Positions 24,261 through 32,494 of a DNA stretch of 64,000 bases are shown in pieces (position 1 is the stretch's first letter; each line of letters begins with the position of its first letter). This stretch comes from Anaerolineae bacterium (lineage in GTDB: Bacteria; Chloroflexota; Anaerolineae; 4572-78; J111). A model generated the notes under the pieces. It saw only the letters and a program-made list of their open reading frames with translations, ran no database searches and had not been told where the DNA came from. The stretch is from NCBI GenBank assembly GCA_023382535.1, contig JAHDWA010000006.1:186001-250000 (forward strand), read 5' to 3'. The translations under genes were made by a program, and so were the position numbers.

Positions 24261-27046
24261 GGGCGTGAAATAGTCACTTTGTCTACGGCAGCGGCTAAAT
24301 TCCGGGTGTCCGGGCTGGGGCCGAGGCGCAGATAGGCCGTCTCGGCGTCGCTGCCGGCGGCTTGTAGGGCGGTACCGGCGAGCGCACCCTTGACGCCAAT
24401 AGCTACAAAGGGTGCACTTAAGCTGTCCCCGGACAAGCCGAGGGATTGCAGACTGGTTAAAGTATCCTCACTGAAAAAGGCAGCAGCGTCCAATCCCTGG
24501 GTAGCCAGTAGTACAATCTGACCTGGGGCAATCTCGGCGATAAACTGGCTCAATGCTGCTGCTTCAAAAGTGTTGGCAGCGGTATCGAAGCCTCTAACTG
24601 CCGTCACCTGGCCTGATTCTGGCTGAATCACGGCCACATTGACTCCCCGCCGGTGGGCCGAAGCGTCAACCGCGTTTTCCTCAAAACCAATCGTCATAAA
24701 AGCAAAATCGCTGCCGCTGTTGAGTTCCAAATCAACGGGGGTTTCAACCTCAGTTTGCCCGATCAGACGGTTTACCGGCAGCACCCGGCGGGGTTGAGCA
24801 GTCTGGGCAAAGCGCAAGGTCAGCCGGTTGAGTCCGCTGACCAGGTTTGCCTCCGGCAGTGTAACCTCAACTGTTTGCCACCCTTCGTATAGAGAGTAAC
24901 TATTCGCCAACAAATGGTCGTTCAGAAGTAGACTGACTGTCTGCTGAGGCATCCCCGGATAGTTAAAGGGCGCGATTTGAAGCGAAAGGTGGCGGTCGCC
25001 GCTGCCACGAACCGGAAAAAAGAGGGTCGCCTCGGCAGCAGTAGCCCAGTTGGCGGTAGCGGCAAAAATCTCCTCATTGCCGGCCCAACCTTCACCCCGG
25101 TACGGGTCGCTGCCCCAGTCGCCAAAATCAAGGGTGAGGGGATTGGGGACGGCGGCGGGTGATACGGCAAAGGCTTGCACAGCGGGACCCTGGTAAACCG
25201 GTTCGGGCTGGTGGGGAATCAAATCAAGGGCCAGGCGGCGGGTGGCGGTATAAGTATCCTCATAGGGTTTGCGGTAGGGCAGAGGCTCGTGAATGACCAG
25301 GTATTTGACATTGTACAGCGCCATCAGTTCGGGGGCCTGGAGGCGAGCGCGTTGCAGGGTGGTTTCGTCTACACTGCGGTAGAGTTCGGTTTCGGTCAAG
25401 GCTTTGAAGAGGGGAATGTTGGCGTAGTAATCAAACTTGTAAGCCGGGTTGCGTGAGGTATTGCCCCCCAGGATCGGGCGGTGATGGGCTGACTGGTAAT
25501 ATTGCAGTTGGGTTTGCTCGGCGCCGAGGGTGCCGTAGCTGTTGCGCCAGCCCAGCGGCAGTTGCAGCAAGGTAAAGTGATCCGGCTCGGCCCCGATTTG
25601 AGTGTAGACCGCGGGGATGCGCGCATCGGAGAGGGGGAGCGGGACGCTGTATTGGTCGAAGAGGAGGAGGGCGAGAAGGAGGGCGGAAAGCGTAAAGTGT
25701 AAAGCGTGAGGCGTGAAGCGTGAGGCGTGAAGCGTGTTGCGTGATACGCGATACGTGATGTGCGCTACGGCGTAGCCGACCAGCACGGCCAGGGATAGGG
25801 TCAGGGGGATGCCGAAGCGGTTGGGGACGCGGTTGGCGTTGATGAGGGGCAGGTAGTGAAGCAGGGCAAAAGGCAGGGGAAAGGTGACTTCGAGTCCGTC
25901 CAGGTTGAAGCGGTTTTGGCCGTTAAGGGTCAGCAGCGGACCGAGGCTGAGGAGCGTGAAAATGAAGGCACTCCACAACCACACCCGGCCTGCTTTCCGG
26001 CGAACGAGGTACCCCAGCAGCGCCAGAGCCAGAATGCCATAGCCCAAAAAGAGGGTGTTGACATCACTGAAGCGGCTCGTTCCTTCGACGACTGCCCGCA
26101 GTTCGCGCAGCCAATCCTGGCCGGAGAGGGGATGGAGGGGGGTCAGCGTGACCAGGCCGGCCAGATCGGCGCTGAGTTTCAAGCCCTCGCCCCAGCCCGG
26201 TTCGGCATAGGCCGGGTCGAGAAAGTCGGGTAAAACGGCGAGGATGAAGGGGGCGGTCAGGACAAATGTGACAACTCCAATACCGAACAGGCGAATGAGC
26301 GAATAGCGAATAAACTCTGGCCGTTCGCCATTCGCCGTTCGCCATTCGCCTACCCATACGAGCAGCGTGATAAAAATCAGAAAAACGCTGTAGGTCAGCT
26401 CGGCGTAGAGACAAAAAGCGGTAAAGAGGCCGGTCAGGAAGATCGATTTTCGACTGCCGTTACGGAGGGTTTTGAGGAGAAAAAGGACGAAAAAAGGGAA
26501 CCACTGGATGGTGACAAAGTTATAGTGGCCCAGCGCGGCATACATCATCCGGCTGGCGGAAAAGGCGAAGACAGCCCCGGCGGCGAAAGCGGGGAGATAG
26601 GGAGTAGGGGAAGAGGGGGAAGCGGAGCTTCGCGGTCGGCGGCCGGTAGTCTGTGGTTGCTTTAGCAGGTACAACATCAGCAGAAACATGCCGTAGGCGC
26701 TGGAGATAAAGGAAAAAAGCAGGGTTAGATTGCTGGCCAGGGGGAGAGAAAAGACGAGCTGTAAGGGCAAGCCAAAAGCGGCGTTGAACAGGTTGAAGGT
26801 ATAGGTAGTCAGCTTGATGCCCAGCGGGAAAAAAATGTGATGGGATGCTAAGGGTGTCTGTTGTAAGGTGAGGAGGCTGTATTTAAGCCACCACATATTC
26901 CAGAGGAAGGTGGACTCGTCAAAGGCCCAGGTGGCCTCGCCGGGCACGTGGGTGTTGAGGTGAGCCGCCAGCGGCCAGGTAAAGATGAGAGTCAGCAGGG
27001 TGTAGAGGCCGATGACAAGCAAATGAGACCGGTAGGATTTGCGCAT
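24257..27046 (-). CDS. Large polytopic membrane protein (GT-C/YfhO-like) with C-terminal extracytoplasmic domain
   Basis: The protein has 929 residues. The first 480 contain about a dozen membrane helices; the first outside loop holds acidic residues (FDESTFLWNMWW), as in GT-C glycosyltransferases that use polyprenyl-phosphate sugars. Residues about 560-929 are a mostly soluble beta-rich part. Three low-complexity insertions at residues about 138-152, 231-252 and 425-453 coincide with heptamer repeats in the DNA and lie in loops between helices. It is the last gene of the polysaccharide locus. A role in transferring sugars outside the membrane is an inference. Confidence 0.7.
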   Translation of the reverse strand: MRKSYRSHLLVIGLYTLLTLIFTWPLAAHLNTHVPGEATWAFDESTFLWNMWWLKYSLLTLQQTPLASHHIFFPLGIKLTTYTFNLFNAAFGLPLQLVFSLPLASNLTLLFSFISSAYGMFLLMLYLLKQPQTTGRRPRSSASPSSPTPYLPAFAAGAVFAFSASRMMYAALGHYNFVTIQWFPFFVLFLLKTLRNGSRKSIFLTGLFTAFCLYAELTYSVFLIFITLLVWVGEWRTANGERPEFIRYSLIRLFGIGVVTFVLTAPFILAVLPDFLDPAYAEPGWGEGLKLSADLAGLVTLTPLHPLSGQDWLRELRAVVEGTSRFSDVNTLFLGYGILALALLGYLVRRKAGRVWLWSAFIFTLLSLGPLLTLNGQNRFNLDGLEVTFPLPFALLHYLPLINANRVPNRFGIPLTLSLAVLVGYAVAHITYRVSRNTLHASRFTPHALHFTLSALLLALLLFDQYSVPLPLSDARIPAVYTQIGAEPDHFTLLQLPLGWRNSYGTLGAEQTQLQYYQSAHHRPILGGNTSRNPAYKFDYYANIPLFKALTETELYRSVDETTLQRARLQAPELMALYNVKYLVIHEPLPYRKPYEDTYTATRRLALDLIPHQPEPVYQGPAVQAFAVSPAAVPNPLTLDFGDWGSDPYRGEGWAGNEEIFAATANWATAAEATLFFPVRGSGDRHLSLQIAPFNYPGMPQQTVSLLLNDHLLANSYSLYEGWQTVEVTLPEANLVSGLNRLTLRFAQTAQPRRVLPVNRLIGQTEVETPVDLELNSGSDFAFMTIGFEENAVDASAHRRGVNVAVIQPESGQVTAVRGFDTAANTFEAAALSQFIAEIAPGQIVLLATQGLDAAAFFSEDTLTSLQSLGLSGDSLSAPFVAIGVKGALAGTALQAAGSDAETAYLRLGPSPDTRNLAAAVDKVTISRP
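25687..25763. repeat. Eleven-unit heptamer array inside the membrane protein gene
   Basis: AAAGCGT, AAAGTGT, AAAGCGT, GAGGCGT, GAAGCGT, GAGGCGT, GAAGCGT, GTTGCGT, GATACGC, GATACGT and GATGTGC follow each other in exact register. They are translated on the minus strand in frame as an extra-membrane loop (HASRFTPHALHF and flanks). Confidence 0.85.
26291..26353. repeat. Nine-unit heptamer array with inverted arms inside the membrane protein gene
   Basis: GCGAATG, AGCGAAT, AGCGAAT, AAACTCT, GGCCGTT, CGCCATT, CGCCGTT, CGCCATT and CGCCTAC. The GCGAAT units and the ATTCGC units are inverse to each other, so the RNA can fold. The array is in frame and codes for EWRTANGERPEFIRY on the minus strand. 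Confidence 0.85.
26592..26633. repeat. Six-unit heptamer array inside the membrane protein gene
   Basis: GGGAGAT, AGGGAGT, AGGGGAA, GAGGGGG, AAGCGGA and GCTTCGC lie in register. On the minus strand they encode a Ser/Pro-rich loop (RSSASPSSPTPYLP). Confidence 0.6.
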
Positions 27047-27056
27047 GAGGCAGATA

Positions 27057-27776
27057 TTAGACCAATTTGATTAGCTTTACAAAGATACCCAGCCAGATAA
27101 GCAGATATAAAAGCAGCAGCAAGAGATAAAAGCGGAGATCGCCCCATAGGGAGGGCTTATCCTTGATCAACTGCTGCCCCAGAATTGACAACTTCTCATT
27201 AGTGGAAAGCGCGTAACAGGTGCGGAAGGTAATATCGGCCGGTACGGGTACAGGCCCGAGAAAGGCTGAGCCGGCGGTGTAGACATCCCGTTCAATCCCG
27301 CCCACAGTAACGGCGTTCCCCTCTGTTGATTGAGGCGACTGGAGGGCAATGAAGTAGGGTTTGCCGTTGGAGTCAGGAATAGGGGGAAAGGTAAAGGTGC
27401 GCCAGCTCTGGTCGCTTATTGTAGCGGCATTAAAAGTGTTCCGATAAAGCTCCAGTCCCTGGAGTGGGTTGGAGTCGTTTTCTGGAATTGCCAGTAAGCG
27501 CAGGGTAACATCGTGAGTATTGGTGCGCCCATACGTTTGAAAGAGAAGGTCAATCCGGTTGAGGTTAGGGCGAGGCGCGACAAAACTCTGGCCTATAATC
27601 CGGTCGCCGGCGATTTGTTGGGGAGTGGTGGGGGTAACGTTATTGTTAATCAGTTGTCCCTCACAGGCCAGTTGGCGAGAGAAAGAAACAGCAATTGCAG
27701 CCAGGCCGGTAAAGGCCAAAACTAACAGGGTTACGAGAGAGAGTCTTTTGAGTAGGGTCAAGTTTTTTGGGTTCAA
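27057..27776 (-). CDS. Extracytoplasmic protein anchored at both ends
   Basis: The protein has 239 residues. There is a membrane helix at about 13-33 (LVTLLVLAFTGLAAIAVSF) and another at the C-terminus (about 212-236). Between them lies a beta-rich domain of about 180 residues (VAPRPNLNRIDLLFQTYG, SWRTFTFPPIPDSNGKPYFIAL) resembling carbohydrate-binding sandwiches. The start is a TTG that overlaps the stop of the preceding gene as TTGA; no better start is available. It follows directly in the unit of the initiating glycosyl-phosphotransferase. The family is not recognised; a glycan-binding role is only suggested. Confidence 0.65.
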   Translation of the reverse strand: MNPKNLTLLKRLSLVTLLVLAFTGLAAIAVSFSRQLACEGQLINNNVTPTTPQQIAGDRIIGQSFVAPRPNLNRIDLLFQTYGRTNTHDVTLRLLAIPENDSNPLQGLELYRNTFNAATISDQSWRTFTFPPIPDSNGKPYFIALQSPQSTEGNAVTVGGIERDVYTAGSAFLGPVPVPADITFRTCYALSTNEKLSILGQQLIKDKPSLWGDLRFYLLLLLLYLLIWLGIFVKLIKLV

Positions 27777-29107
27777 TACTTTGAGTAGAAAAAAGGAATG
27801 ATGTAATTAAATAGGACCAGCGAATCAAATAGACTTAATCCAACCGCTAAGGCCAGCAGGCTGAATCTGTGCCAGCCCGCTGGAATGAGTTGTCGCCACC
27901 CCAGCATTAAAAACAGCGAGACAGGGACGATCACCGGGTAGATGGAGCGCCCCTGGCGATAGATAATGCTCTGGGTGACGGCATTCCAGGCCAGGATCGT
28001 CACAATTGAGCTGGTCACCGCTATCGCAAAAACCAGCAGTACCCGAAACTGCGGGCGTCGGGAGGGGGTATCAGCCAAACGCCACTTTGTTAGCAGCAGG
28101 CCCAACAGCCCGATCAAGGCCAGAAGGCAGCTTATGAAGAGAAGCTGGTACCAGAAGGGGTGCAACTGGAGGATCAACCAGCCAGGGTAAGCCCAAAAGC
28201 TGCGAAACAGGTCTATAGGTACAAGAGGGTCCAGGGGAAAAAAATTACCGCTGCTGACTGATGAGCCAAATGAAGCGAGCAGCAGAATGAGCCGTTGGGG
28301 GATAAAATAGTAGATGAGCGCAGCCAGGATAGCTCCGCCGAGCAGCAGCCAGCGCCAGTGCCGCCGGTAGGCCGGGAGATACAATAGCACGATGCTGCCG
28401 ATAGCCAAAGGCAAGAAATAGGTTGTGGCCTTGGTCCACATGGCAGCCAGAGAGAAGCTCAACATGGCAAAAACTTTTAACAATGAAAAGCCATGCATGA
28501 TGCCGGTGACCATAAAGTAGAGTACTGCCGTAGCTAACAGCTCGGCCAGGTTGCCGTTGTTGACCGTAGACATGAGATGGGTGTGCTGTGGATTAAACAA
28601 GATGATAAGCGGCGTCCCTAAAACGAGAAAAGTATCCGCCGGGAAAACAGTCCGGACAATAAGATAGGCCAGAAAAATCACCGCTACATTCATCAGGACC
28701 ATGTTCATCCGGACAAGATAGAGCTGGAGCGTAATATCCTGGTGAGGAGCCAGAAACAGCGGCAAAGCCATTACCATATAAGTCCCCCGGCTGCCGTATA
28801 GCCCCTGATAGATTTCCTGGTAAAGGGCAACGTAACGTCCGATTGAGTTGGGGGCATAGGCGGGCCGGGACGTATCTACAAAATCCCAGTAGCGGAAGGT
28901 AAATAAAGACCTGCTCAGTTCATCATACCAGGCTGGCCCATTTTGAGAATTGCTGTTCCAATCGGCGGCGCTGAGCGAAGCTCTGACTCGCTCAAACTGG
29001 GCCGGTTCATCAGGCGCTTGCCAGGGGGGGACCACCGCTCCATAAATAAGCCCTCGCACCAGGGCCAGGGCTAACAGGGAGTAAAGGATTAATTTGGAAG
29101 GGTTCAT
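27773..29107 (-). CDS. DUF2142-like polytopic membrane protein
   Basis: The protein has 444 residues from the ATG at 29107 (a TTG at 29137 is the alternative). There are about eleven membrane helices. After the first helix comes PPWQAPDEPAQFER, the loop typical of DUF2142 and related GT-C-type membrane proteins, whose acidic residues may bind a metal or sugar phosphate. No cytoplasmic domain is present. It lies 7 nt after the phosphotransferase gene, so co-transcription is very likely. A role as polyprenyl-sugar-dependent glycosyltransferase or polymerase is possible. Confidence 0.75.
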   Translation of the reverse strand: MNPSKLILYSLLALALVRGLIYGAVVPPWQAPDEPAQFERVRASLSAADWNSNSQNGPAWYDELSRSLFTFRYWDFVDTSRPAYAPNSIGRYVALYQEIYQGLYGSRGTYMVMALPLFLAPHQDITLQLYLVRMNMVLMNVAVIFLAYLIVRTVFPADTFLVLGTPLIILFNPQHTHLMSTVNNGNLAELLATAVLYFMVTGIMHGFSLLKVFAMLSFSLAAMWTKATTYFLPLAIGSIVLLYLPAYRRHWRWLLLGGAILAALIYYFIPQRLILLLASFGSSVSSGNFFPLDPLVPIDLFRSFWAYPGWLILQLHPFWYQLLFISCLLALIGLLGLLLTKWRLADTPSRRPQFRVLLVFAIAVTSSIVTILAWNAVTQSIIYRQGRSIYPVIVPVSLFLMLGWRQLIPAGWHRFSLLALAVGLSLFDSLVLFNYIIPFFYSKY

Positions 29108-29114
29108 CGGCAAA

Positions 29115-30515
29115 CTAATAGGCTCCCCGCCGGTCAATCACCGCTTTGACCGTCCGCCACAGAATTTGAATATCCAGCCAGAGGGAGTAATTTTTGATAT
29201 AATAAAGATCCTCTTCGGTGTGCAGGTGCATTAGCTTATCAGCCCGGCCGTTGACTTGCCACCAGCCGGTGAGTCCCTGAGGTACTTCAAAACGCTTGCG
29301 CTGCCAAGGCTCGTAGCGGTCAACCAGCCAGGGTAACTCCGGGCGAGGTCCGACAAGGCTCATCTCCCCCTTGAGGACATTAATTAGTTGCGGCAATTCA
29401 TCCAGACTGGTGCGGCGTAAGAAGCGGCCAAATCGAGTTACGCGTGGATCATCGTAGAATTTGTGGATGGGGAGACCAGCAGCGGTTTTTTGAATCAATT
29501 CGTCTTGTTTAGCTGCGGCATCATGGAACATGGTTCGAAATTTATACATGTTGAAAGGCCGGCCATTTTCACCGGCGCGCTGTTGTTTGAAGATGACGGG
29601 GCCAGGGGAGTCGAACTTGATCAGTAAGGCGATAATGCCCATAACCGGCAAGGTCAGGATTAAACCAACGCTGCCAACCATCAGATCAAAAAGCCGCTTG
29701 ATCAGGCGCTGGAGCGGATCGAGAGCTGGTTCCCGCAAAGTGACCAGGGGCATCCCTCCCAGGTCCTCCACCTCGGAGCGCAGAAAAACCAAATCCATAA
29801 AGTTGGGCATGACCCGCACGTTAACCTGGAGTGGCTGCAAGGCGGCGATCAGGTTGGCCAGTTTATCGTGGGCATAGCGGGGCAGGGTAAAGATGATTTC
29901 ATTGATACGCTGTTCTTGGGCTACTGCCAGCGTATTCTCCAGGGGGCCAAAGTGTTGATAGCCCAGGGTGTTGGCCTTCAGGTTATCATCCATAAAGCCG
30001 ATCAGTTTAAGGCCGGTCCAACTGTGTTTCACCACCATCTCGCCGACCTGGCGACCGACGGAACCGGCTCCAACGATCAGTACGCGGCGCGCGCCATAGC
30101 GTTTCTCGCCGAAAGAGCGCAGCAGCAGCCGCAAGGCGAGGCGGTACGCCAGCAGTAAGACCAGGCTGATCAGAGCAAAAAAGATAACTTGTAGACGGGA
30201 GATGTCACGGAAGGAGAAATACAGCGCTCCGGCAAAGGCCAAAGTTGTAATGGTGTGGGCGCCAACGAGCCTTTGGGCTTCGTCAAGAGGATGCAGGTTT
30301 TTTTGTAAGTTGTAGACATCCAAGAGCAAAAAGCCAATGGCCCAAATGATGAGCGCCAATGCAAAAACGGGCCATTCCGGCCAAACAGCGGTCGGCGGTA
30401 TAGGTTTGCCAAATTCTAGCTGGGGGCGAAGCCAACTGGCCAGCATTAGCGCCAGCATTAACATAGCGATATCGCCCAGGAGAAATACAAAACTGAGGCC
30501 CGCTCGCCTGAACAT
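29115..30515 (-). CDS. Polyprenyl-phosphate glycosyl-1-phosphate transferase (WbaP/PssY-like)
   Basis: The protein has 466 residues with the full architecture of polyisoprenyl-phosphate hexose-1-phosphate transferases. Four N-terminal membrane helices (to about 125) are followed by a Rossmann-like domain ([15 protein letters not shown] near 147). A re-entrant membrane helix ([19 protein letters not shown]) leads to the catalytic domain with KFRTM, the [22 protein letters not shown] block and the C-terminal [14 protein letters not shown]. It transfers a sugar-1-phosphate from a nucleotide sugar to undecaprenyl phosphate, the first step of glycan assembly. A promoter precedes it. Confidence 0.9.
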   Translation of the reverse strand: MFRRAGLSFVFLLGDIAMLMLALMLASWLRPQLEFGKPIPPTAVWPEWPVFALALIIWAIGFLLLDVYNLQKNLHPLDEAQRLVGAHTITTLAFAGALYFSFRDISRLQVIFFALISLVLLLAYRLALRLLLRSFGEKRYGARRVLIVGAGSVGRQVGEMVVKHSWTGLKLIGFMDDNLKANTLGYQHFGPLENTLAVAQEQRINEIIFTLPRYAHDKLANLIAALQPLQVNVRVMPNFMDLVFLRSEVEDLGGMPLVTLREPALDPLQRLIKRLFDLMVGSVGLILTLPVMGIIALLIKFDSPGPVIFKQQRAGENGRPFNMYKFRTMFHDAAAKQDELIQKTAAGLPIHKFYDDPRVTRFGRFLRRTSLDELPQLINVLKGEMSLVGPRPELPWLVDRYEPWQRKRFEVPQGLTGWWQVNGRADKLMHLHTEEDLYYIKNYSLWLDIQILWRTVKAVIDRRGAY

Positions 30516-30544
30516 AAACTGCTTGCTCCGTGTAATACCCTGCC

Positions 30545-30574
30545 ATTATACCCGATCTATAAATTCTGCGCCAA
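30545..30574 (-). promoter_or_regulatory. Candidate promoter of the initiating-transferase unit
   Basis: On the minus strand TTGGCG (30574-30569), an 18-nt spacer and perfect TATAAT (30550-30545) preceded by GGG. It lies 29 nt upstream of the phosphotransferase start and would drive the four genes down to 24257. Confidence 0.5.
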
Positions 30575-30617
30575 AAAGCTAAGTATAGGGTCAAAACGCC
30601 AGAAAAGTGTAAACTGC

Positions 30618-31475
30618 TTAATAGGGCGTCTCTTTTTGTTGTTTGGTTGTGTTCCACACTGCCATTTTGCTCTCATGAATTGAGAGCCAGGGAATAGGCG
30701 GCAGCAGAAATTTACGAATGTACCGAAGCATACTCAATGTATGGATCAACATCCGCTGGCTGAGAAAATACTTATCACTAACCGCCAGGTGATGATGAAT
30801 AATCTGAGCGCTGGGTACATAGTAGACTTTCCAGCCAACTTGATGCATGCGCCTGGCCCAGTCAATATCTTCGACGTATAGAAAGTACCCTTCGTCAAGA
30901 GGGCCAACGTCTTCCAGCGCCTCTCGCCGAACAAACAGGCAGGCTCCCAACAGCCAGTCTACTGCTTGTGGTTGCGAATGATCTATGTTGAGCATTAAGT
31001 GACGCCGGTTGAAGCGCGAGTTTTGCATAAATATCCGGAGAGGAGTGCGGCGAGCAATAAATGAGCCTACTGTGGGGAAACGGCGCGGCGAAGGCTGAAT
31101 TTCACCATTCGGAAAGAGGAGGCGTGCTCCGCACAGGCCCACATCGGGGTGGTCGTCCATAAAGCGAATTAGATTCTCTAACGCGTCTGGCAAAACTTCT
31201 GTATCAGGGTTCAACAGGAGGAGGTAGCGCCCCTCGGCCAACGCCATGCCGTAGTTGCTGTTGGCTGCAAATCCGCGCTTTTTCTGGTTGATGCGCAGAC
31301 AAATCTCCGGGTAACGACCGGCGATGGCGGCACTGGCATCAGCCGAGCAGTTATCAACCACAATGACTTCACCCCCTAAGCGCATCACTTCAGGGACCAG
31401 GGAGTCCAGGCACCGCGCCAAAAAATCGGCATGATTGTGGGTAACTACAATTGCGGACAGAATTTTTGTCGGCAT
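30618..31475 (-). CDS. Family 2 glycosyltransferase (rhamnosyltransferase-like)
   Basis: The protein has 285 residues with the GT-A fold. It starts LSAIVVTHNHADFLARCLDSL; the metal-binding DxD region is LLLLNPDTEVLP, and the acceptor-side catalytic Asp lies in YVEDIDWARR. This is the WbbL-like group often annotated as rhamnosyltransferase. The ATG at 31475 is preferred over a GTG one codon earlier. It is 10 nt downstream of another GT2 gene, so the two probably add successive sugars on the cytoplasmic face. Donor and linkage are unknown. Confidence 0.85.
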   Translation of the reverse strand: MPTKILSAIVVTHNHADFLARCLDSLVPEVMRLGGEVIVVDNCSADASAAIAGRYPEICLRINQKKRGFAANSNYGMALAEGRYLLLLNPDTEVLPDALENLIRFMDDHPDVGLCGARLLFPNGEIQPSPRRFPTVGSFIARRTPLRIFMQNSRFNRRHLMLNIDHSQPQAVDWLLGACLFVRREALEDVGPLDEGYFLYVEDIDWARRMHQVGWKVYYVPSAQIIHHHLAVSDKYFLSQRMLIHTLSMLRYIRKFLLPPIPWLSIHESKMAVWNTTKQQKETPY

Positions 31476-31485
31476 CACAAGTTGT

Positions 31486-32457
31486 TCATCTCATCCAGGC
31501 CAGCATGTAAGGCCCATCAACCTTTTTATGAGCCATAATAAATCGGCGCCAGCGCAACGTACAAGGCAACATGGTAATGGCCTGATAGAGACCTGTGAGC
31601 GAAGACTGCTCAAACAGCAGTAAGTACACCAGGATTTTGAGGTCGTAAAAGAGGATAGGCCAGAAATGCCGGACGAAAGTGTAGGGTAACTCGTTTTTGA
31701 TAAGCAGCAGGTAGCGGTTTCTGACAGAGTGCAGCCGGACCTCTTTGGATAACCCTTCTCGCTGCCCTGGCTTAAAATGTCTGCTGTGAAAGGCCACTGC
31801 CTGCGGGATGTAGAGGCTTTTCCAGCCAAACAACTGGGCGCGCCAGGCCAAATCCACATCCTCCTTATAGGCAAAGAAGTTTTCGTCAAAATATTGACCC
31901 TCAAACTTGCACGCTTCCAGCATCTCTCTCCGATAAAAGGGCGCAGCGCCGCAAGCGCCAAAGATGTAATCCGCTTGATTATAGGGTTCTACATCGGGCT
32001 GGCCATGGCCCCGCAAAAACTGCTGGCGTGTCTTTTTCAAAAATAGACCGGTGCTATCAATTAGACCAGGCCGGGAGGGTTCCGCCTCAAATGGTGATAA
32101 CAGTAATTTTCCGGAAACCATCCCAACCTGAGGATCGCTTTCGGCGGCTTTGACCAGATGGGCCAGGTAGCTCTCGGTCATGACGACATCAGGATTTAGC
32201 GGTAAGATGTATTTACCGTGAGCCTCGGCTATGGCCAGATTATGCCCCTTGCAGAAGCCCAGATTGGCAGTTTGAGCGAGAATTTTGAGTGTTGGGTAAG
32301 TTTGCAGGATGTCCCGTGTACTATCCGTTGAGTTATTATCAACAACAATAATTTCTTGTGCGGGAAGGGTTTGGCGGCTCAGGGCATCTAGGCAAGCCTT
32401 GATGGTGTTTTGGCTGTTCCAGGTTACGATGGTGATAGAGACTGTTGGTGCATCCAT
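31486..32457 (-). CDS. Family 2 glycosyltransferase
   Basis: The protein has 323 residues. GT-A signature elements are VSITIVTWNSQNTIKACLDAL, VVDNNSTD, ILPLNPDVVMTE (DxD equivalent NPD) and YKEDVDLAWRAQ. A C-terminal hydrophobic segment (HFWPILFYDLKILVYLLLFE) may lie on the membrane. It is in the same subfamily as the next gene downstream but the two are clearly diverged. It probably extends the lipid-linked glycan; specificity is unknown. Confidence 0.85.
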   Translation of the reverse strand: MDAPTVSITIVTWNSQNTIKACLDALSRQTLPAQEIIVVDNNSTDSTRDILQTYPTLKILAQTANLGFCKGHNLAIAEAHGKYILPLNPDVVMTESYLAHLVKAAESDPQVGMVSGKLLLSPFEAEPSRPGLIDSTGLFLKKTRQQFLRGHGQPDVEPYNQADYIFGACGAAPFYRREMLEACKFEGQYFDENFFAYKEDVDLAWRAQLFGWKSLYIPQAVAFHSRHFKPGQREGLSKEVRLHSVRNRYLLLIKNELPYTFVRHFWPILFYDLKILVYLLLFEQSSLTGLYQAITMLPCTLRWRRFIMAHKKVDGPYMLAWMR

Positions 32458-32494
32458 GGGTAAATACCAACCATCCAGGCCCTTTTTCTCTGCT

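Noticed and set aside
25687..25763. Heptamer array considered as a CRISPR or attachment site
   Set aside because: Units are 7 nt without spacers and no cas or integrase gene is present.
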